NCBI RefSeq assembly: GCF_022662475.1
Contig: NZ_JAKNQQ010000015.1
Span: forward strand, 1-43,418
Length of the DNA stretch: 43,418 nt
Reading direction: 5' to 3'
DNA from: Sphingomonas sp. TREG-RG-20F-R18-01
Lineage (GTDB): Bacteria; Pseudomonadota; Alphaproteobacteria; Sphingomonadales; Sphingomonadaceae
The notes beneath the pieces are model-generated. The model saw only the letters and a list, made by a program, of their open reading frames with translations, searched no databases and was not told the DNA's origin. Numbering within the stretch: position 1 is the first letter of the stretch; every line of letters starts with the position of its first letter. Positions 39,864 to 43,418 of the stretch are shown here, piece after piece. The position numbers were made by a program, and so were the translations under genes.

Positions 39864-41087
39864 ATGCTGACCCACGTCGCGGTGAAATCCGCGCGGCCAA
39901 AGCCGCGCGCTTATAAGATGGCGGACAGCCATGGGCTGTATCTGCACGTCGCGCCGACCGGCACGAAATCCTTCCGGCTCCGGTACCGCGATTTATCCGG
40001 TCGCGAGCAGACGCTGACCTTCGGCACGATATCGCTGGTGGACGCCCGGGCCCGGCGCGACGCCGCGCGGGCGCTGCTCGATCGCGGCGAGGATCCTCGG
40101 CCGCGATCGATCGCGGTCACGACGTTCGAACAGGCGGCGCGCGCCTGGCACACGCACAGATCCAACGGTTGGTCGACCGTGCATGCCGGCGACGTCCTGG
40201 ACTGCCTCGCACGCGACGTCTTCCCCGCGATCGGCGCGACCACGCTCGGATCGATCACGCGTCCGATGGTGCTCGACGTCCTTGAGCACGTTGAGGCGCG
40301 CGGCGCGATCGAGACAGCGCGGCGCGTCCGGCAACGCATCGAGGCTGTGTTCGAATTCGCGCGAGCGAAAGGATGGACGTTGATCGACAATCCGGCCGAG
40401 GTGCGCGAAGCACTGGCCAACGCGCCGGCGAGCGGCCGCCAAGCGGCAATTGTCGACCTCGAGGAGCTGCGCGGGCTGGTCGCCGCGGTGGCTGCGCTGA
40501 ACGGCGCGCCGATTCCTCGCTGGGCATCGATGTTTCTTGCGCTGACCGTCGTACGCTTGGCCGCGCTCCGCGGCATGCGCTGGTGTGAAGTGACGGATCT
40601 CGACAGTGACGAGCCGATGTGGCGCGTTCCGGCATCGCGAATGAAGCTCGGCGCAGCCAAAAAACACGATCCGGATAACGACCACCTTGTGCCACTGTCG
40701 GCCGCGGCGGCCGACGTGTTACGCGCCGTCCGGACGGCGGTCGGCGGCGCGCCGGATCCGGCCGCGTTGGTTTTCCTCGGCCGCGGCATGAACGGCCAGC
40801 CGATCGGTGCCGGCGCGATCGGCGACCTTTACGATCGTGCCGGCTTTGGCGGGCGACATGTGCCGCACGGATGGCGCGCTAGTTTCTCGACGATCATGAA
40901 CGAGCGGCGGCCGGAAGAGCGCGCTAATATCGATCGCGCCCTCGGCCATGCGCCGAAAGGAATGTCGAAGGTCGAGCGCGCATATAACCGGGCGCAGCAT
41001 TTTGCCGCGCGCCGCGCGCTTCTCCAGGAGTGGGGGGCGCTGATCGCGCCCAACCTCAATGATATCGGAACCGCGCACCGCGCGTGA
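39864..41087 (+). CDS. int: Tyrosine recombinase/integrase 1 (P4 type)
   Basis: A 407-residue P4-type integrase: N-terminal DUF4102 arm-binding domain (residues 1-85, 'YKMADSHGLYLHVAPTGTKS'), core-binding domain (about 90-190), and catalytic domain with R231 ('LTVVRLAALRGMRWCEV'), Lys in 'ASRMKLG', H335/R338 ('HGWRASFSTI'), H362 ('ALGHAPK') and nucleophile Y374 ('AYNR'). All are intact. It is transcribed in the same direction as the late genes after the methylase terminator. It may be the original prophage integrase or a second mobile element. Confidence 0.92.
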   Translation: MLTHVAVKSARPKPRAYKMADSHGLYLHVAPTGTKSFRLRYRDLSGREQTLTFGTISLVDARARRDAARALLDRGEDPRPRSIAVTTFEQAARAWHTHRSNGWSTVHAGDVLDCLARDVFPAIGATTLGSITRPMVLDVLEHVEARGAIETARRVRQRIEAVFEFARAKGWTLIDNPAEVREALANAPASGRQAAIVDLEELRGLVAAVAALNGAPIPRWASMFLALTVVRLAALRGMRWCEVTDLDSDEPMWRVPASRMKLGAAKKHDPDNDHLVPLSAAAADVLRAVRTAVGGAPDPAALVFLGRGMNGQPIGAGAIGDLYDRAGFGGRHVPHGWRASFSTIMNERRPEERANIDRALGHAPKGMSKVERAYNRAQHFAARRALLQEWGALIAPNLNDIGTAHRA

Positions 41088-41137
41088 CGTCTGCCGCATC
41101 GTGGCACAGAACGTGCCGGATGCCCCTCGGCAGCCCA

Positions 41138-41157
41138 CGATCGGCCAAAGCCGATCG
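41138..41157. repeat. Perfect hairpin after integrase 1
   Basis: CGATCGGC and GCCGATCG flank a CAAA loop, 50 bases after the integrase stop. No T run; possibly a weak terminator or part of an att region. The rest of 41088-41270 contains nothing further that I can support except GTCGC/GCGAC (near 41230). Confidence 0.4.
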
Positions 41158-41270
41158 GTCCACCGCCGCGTCTTGGTGACGCGTCAGGTTATGGACGGAG
41201 CCTATCGGCTTCAGAGGGACTTCAAACTGCGCGTCGCGTAGCGACTCCTTATAGAATTATATCTGCAGGG

Positions 41271-41960
41271 TTATTTCTGACCGGTCGGCGGATTTGCACT
41301 CTCAACTCCTATGCGGAGGCGGTTGAGAACGTCGCGCAACGTGTGATCCTTCACCTCGTTGACCGTTTCCTCGGACGTCATGCCGGCAGCCCGATCGTCG
41401 CGAGCTTGCTGCCTCGCTACGTTCCGCATGGTGTCGGTCGCCTTGCGCTTGATCCTCCTGATCAGCTTCTCAGCGTGCCCGGGAAGCGTCAGGATGAAGG
41501 CATTCGGGATTTGCTCGACGTATTGGTTCGGCCGCTCAGGATCTTCAACGCGCTGGGTGCGCCGAACCCAGTCCAGGAAGCCAGCCTCCTTCAGCCGGGC
41601 AAGAGCTTCGCCGACCGTGCTGCGCGCAATGCAAGCCTTATCAGCAAGCCACGCATACGACGGTTCCAAACGGCCGTCTGCACGGCCGCGCAGGCGTAAC
41701 AGCACGCGGAGGACCTTCAGGGCGGTGGACCCGAGGGCACCGTTCCGTTTGCCAGGTAGCTTCGTCTCATCGTCGTATTTTTCGGCCGCAGTCATGCGGG
41801 TATTGTTCTCGTCTCGAGAGAACATGTTGTGCTGGCGCCAGAGCCGCTGCTCGCGCTCGCCGGCGTGGCGGCTATCGCGGCGTACCGGCTGATATGTTCG
41901 TGAGGCGCGCGCGCCGCGCGTAAGCGCTGCGGCAAGATTCCCGATCGGGCCCGCGCTCAC
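41271..41960 (-). CDS. Replication-protein-like winged-helix protein
   Basis: A 229-residue basic protein with a winged-helix region (about 75-140, 'ALGSTALKVLRVLLRLRGRA', 'LEPSYAWLADKACIARSTVG', 'EALARLKEAGFLDWVRR'), like the helix-turn-helix/RepA-type proteins of alphaproteobacterial plasmids and integrated elements. The C-terminus is charged ('LIRRIKRKATDTMRNVARQQ'). It begins 13 bases after the integrase 2 stop on the same strand, so they are probably co-transcribed. Starts at 41825 or 41795 are also possible. Whether it initiates replication is not shown. Confidence 0.72.
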   Translation of the reverse strand: MSAGPIGNLAAALTRGARASRTYQPVRRDSRHAGEREQRLWRQHNMFSRDENNTRMTAAEKYDDETKLPGKRNGALGSTALKVLRVLLRLRGRADGRLEPSYAWLADKACIARSTVGEALARLKEAGFLDWVRRTQRVEDPERPNQYVEQIPNAFILTLPGHAEKLIRRIKRKATDTMRNVARQQARDDRAAGMTSEETVNEVKDHTLRDVLNRLRIGVESANPPTGQK

Positions 41961-41973
41961 AGGCCACCGCCTG

Positions 41974-43260
41974 TCAGCTGCTGGGCGGTCGTCCGCGCGG
42001 CGGCGGCGCTGCGTCCCGGTAGAGCTGGGCCGGCTCGACCAGGCCGGCCATGAGCATATCCGCCCACTCCTGCGAAAGTTGGCGTCGACGGGGCATGTAT
42101 GCCGCGCGATTGTAAATCGCCTCCACCCCTTCCTGCATATGCGCGAGCATCATGTCGATGATCTGACGATCGCCCGAACGTTCCTCGACTGCAGCAAGCT
42201 CGTTCATGATCGTGCTGAAGGTCGACCGCCAGCCATGCGGGACATGCTTCCCCTGCAGGCCGGCATCGCGATAATGCTTTCCCAGAGTGTTGCTGCTGAG
42301 AGGCCGGGAATGCCTGCTGATTCCCGGGAAAAGATATTGCCGATCCGGCTTCCCCAGCATCATCGCCGCACGCACGACCGCGACGGCCTGCTTTGCAAGC
42401 GGCATTACGAATTCGAAGTCCGCGTCCAGCTTCCGCTGCCGCGTGAGCTTCATTTTCGTTGCTGGTACGCGCCAGATCGGCTTCTCGCCGTCGAGTCCCT
42501 CGAACTCGCTGACCTCGGCTAACAGGACGATCCCCGGCCGAGCAGCGGTCAACGCCAACAAGCGGGAAGCCAGCAGCGTCGCCGGATATGCCGCCGCGCC
42601 CTCGATGCGCCTCATATGCCCTCGGGCTACCTCGAGTGCCCGGGCAGCAGGACGTCGCCCGTGTTGCATGGGTTGCAGCGCGGCCTTTACGACGTGAGCT
42701 GGGTCGTTCGTCGCCAGCCCTGCCCCGATCGCGACCAAGAAGATGGCCGACAGATGCTGCCGCACACGGTGTGCCGTCTCGATCGCGCCCCGCGACTCCA
42801 TCGCGCGCAAGGTCTGCAGCACCATCGGGACCGTCACGTCGCTGATCGGTACAGAGCCCAAGCTCGGAAAGACGTTGAGTTCGAGGGACTGGAGCGACTT
42901 CGTTGCGTACCGCTCCGTCCAACCTGATGCCTGATCCGTCACCCAAGCCCGCGCCAGCATCTCCAACGTGTTGCCGGCGGATATGACAGACGCCGCTTGT
43001 CGCTGCTTTCGCGCGATCGCCGGGTCGATATCGGCACGCAACAGCTTCCGCGCCTCGTCCCTTGCGTCGCGGGCTTCCCGCAACGTCACTTCGGGATATG
43101 GCCCGATCGTCAGCCGTTTCTCGACCAGGCCGAATCGATACTTCATACGCCAGGATCGGAAGCCGGTCGTCGTGACGAAGAGATAGAGACCCTTCTCGTC
43201 GGCTAGCTTGTAGGCCTTGTCGCGCGGCTTCGCGTTCCGACAGACAATCTCGGTCAGCAA
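41974..43260 (-). CDS. int: Tyrosine recombinase/integrase 2 (P4 type)
   Basis: A 428-residue P4-type integrase starting at TTG (43258-43260). N-terminal DUF4102 domain ('YKLADEKGLYLFVTTTGFRS'), core-binding domain, catalytic residues R241 ('LTAARPG'), K271 ('TKMKLT'), H342/R345 ('HGWRSTFSTI'), H374 ('MLAHMQ') and Y383 ('AIYNRAAY'), all present. It diverges clearly from integrase 1. GGTGCCCC repeats, shared with the left end of the window, lie directly upstream and overlap its ribosome binding region, so it is the best candidate for moving the whole element and may regulate itself. Confidence 0.93.
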   Translation of the reverse strand: MLTEIVCRNAKPRDKAYKLADEKGLYLFVTTTGFRSWRMKYRFGLVEKRLTIGPYPEVTLREARDARDEARKLLRADIDPAIARKQRQAASVISAGNTLEMLARAWVTDQASGWTERYATKSLQSLELNVFPSLGSVPISDVTVPMVLQTLRAMESRGAIETAHRVRQHLSAIFLVAIGAGLATNDPAHVVKAALQPMQHGRRPAARALEVARGHMRRIEGAAAYPATLLASRLLALTAARPGIVLLAEVSEFEGLDGEKPIWRVPATKMKLTRQRKLDADFEFVMPLAKQAVAVVRAAMMLGKPDRQYLFPGISRHSRPLSSNTLGKHYRDAGLQGKHVPHGWRSTFSTIMNELAAVEERSGDRQIIDMMLAHMQEGVEAIYNRAAYMPRRRQLSQEWADMLMAGLVEPAQLYRDAAPPPRGRPPSS

Positions 43261-43262
43261 GC

Positions 43263-43303
43263 GATGCCCCCAACTGCAAAAACTGGTGCCCCGAGGGTGC
43301 CCC
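43263..43303. repeat. Right-end arm-type repeats
   Basis: GATGCCCCC (43263-43271), GGTGCCCC (43285-43292) and GGTGCCCC (43296-43303) are spaced 22 and 11 bases apart, in helical phase. They lie right before the integrase 2 start and match the left-end repeats at 76-96 in sequence and orientation. Confidence 0.5.
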
Positions 43304-43341
43304 TGATTCGTTCGCGCTCTTGTGATCTACTACGATCCGCC

Positions 43342-43418
43342 ATGAGCCGCGAAATGCACGTCGTTCCGCCGGAAAACAAGCTGTGCGATCCGCCGAGTCG
43401 CGCTGTGATTTGCGCGAC
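43342..43418 (+). CDS. Partial gene at window end
   Basis: An open frame from ATG 43342 runs off the window (25 codons: 'MSREMHVVPPENKLCDPPSR'...). It has no recognised domain in this fragment. It diverges from integrase 2 across about 80 bases. It may be a flanking chromosomal gene or the first gene of the continuing element. Confidence 0.35.
   Translation, partial: MSREMHVVPPENKLCDPPSRAVICA

Noticed and set aside
1..43418. tRNA genes as integration site
   Set aside because: No cloverleaf with a TTCRANNY T-loop was found at either end; the att core stays unresolved.
1..43418. CRISPR arrays, insertion sequences or transposases
   Set aside because: No regularly spaced repeat-spacer pattern and no transposase motif or terminal inverted repeats were seen; the only repeats are short arm-like or operator-like arrays.

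Overview
The window is a nearly complete temperate tailed-phage genome (prophage) in a high-GC alphaproteobacterium, most likely a sphingomonad. Pointers to that host are a GapR/DUF2312 protein, a tail module arranged like the alphaproteobacterial gene transfer agents, a PEP-CTERM protein of the PEPxxWA type, and P4-type integrases. Head and tail genes have HK97/siphovirus type. There are no rRNA, tRNA or CRISPR features.

Layout. (1) 1-107: left edge with two GGYGCCCCC repeats that match repeats at the right edge beside an integrase gene. (2) 108-6098, minus strand: a tightly packed leftward early operon from a Cro-like gene down to an AlpA-like (excisionase-type) gene. It includes a 716-residue ParB-like protein, GapR, a CxxCxxCC metal-cluster protein and many small proteins; nearly every junction is a 4-base stop/start overlap. 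(3) 6099-6180: divergent switch region with three CTACAA repeats at exact 10-base spacing, then a CI-like repressor (plus) and two small genes. (4) 7315-7918: hicAB toxin-antitoxin, minus strand. (5) 8038-10925: rightward delayed-early genes (LexA-like DNA binder, DUF3164, NusG-like factor, small proteins, HNH nuclease). (6) 11087-20248: packaging, portal, ClpP-like protease, HK97 capsid, connectors, tail tube. (7) 20245-29907: tail chaperone with a textbook -1 frameshift signal, tape measure with an embedded peptidase domain, and a GTA-like tail-tip module. (8) 29904-32851: small tail/lysis genes (holin candidates, spanin-like protein, SAR lysozyme). (9) 32848-37182: small structural proteins and a 1057-residue tail spike with Calx-beta and glycosidase-like regions. 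(10) 37203-39128: accessory cargo (AT-rich PEP-CTERM gene, Dam-type methylase) ending in a strong terminator. (11) 39129-43418: hairpins, a small hypothetical gene, integrase 1 (plus), a replication-protein-like winged-helix gene and integrase 2 (both minus), right-end arm repeats, and the start of a further gene.

How it works together. CI and the Cro-like protein face each other over the switch. The leftward operon ends in the AlpA-like gene at the left end and integrase 2 lies at the right end, so an excision pair flanks the element. The rightward program passes a NusG-like factor before the late genes, which contain two intergenic hairpins that such a factor could help polymerase pass. HNH nuclease, TerS and TerL form the packaging cluster. 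No helicase, polymerase or primase was recognised, so how the genome replicates is open.

Most notable: the frameshift signal G GGA AAC followed by a 9-bp stem in the tail chaperone; the NusG paralogue; a lysis gene that fuses a holin-like half to a second half with its own strong ribosome binding site; the enzymatic tail spike; and the PEP-CTERM cargo gene. All calls come from reading the sequence; no database search was possible.
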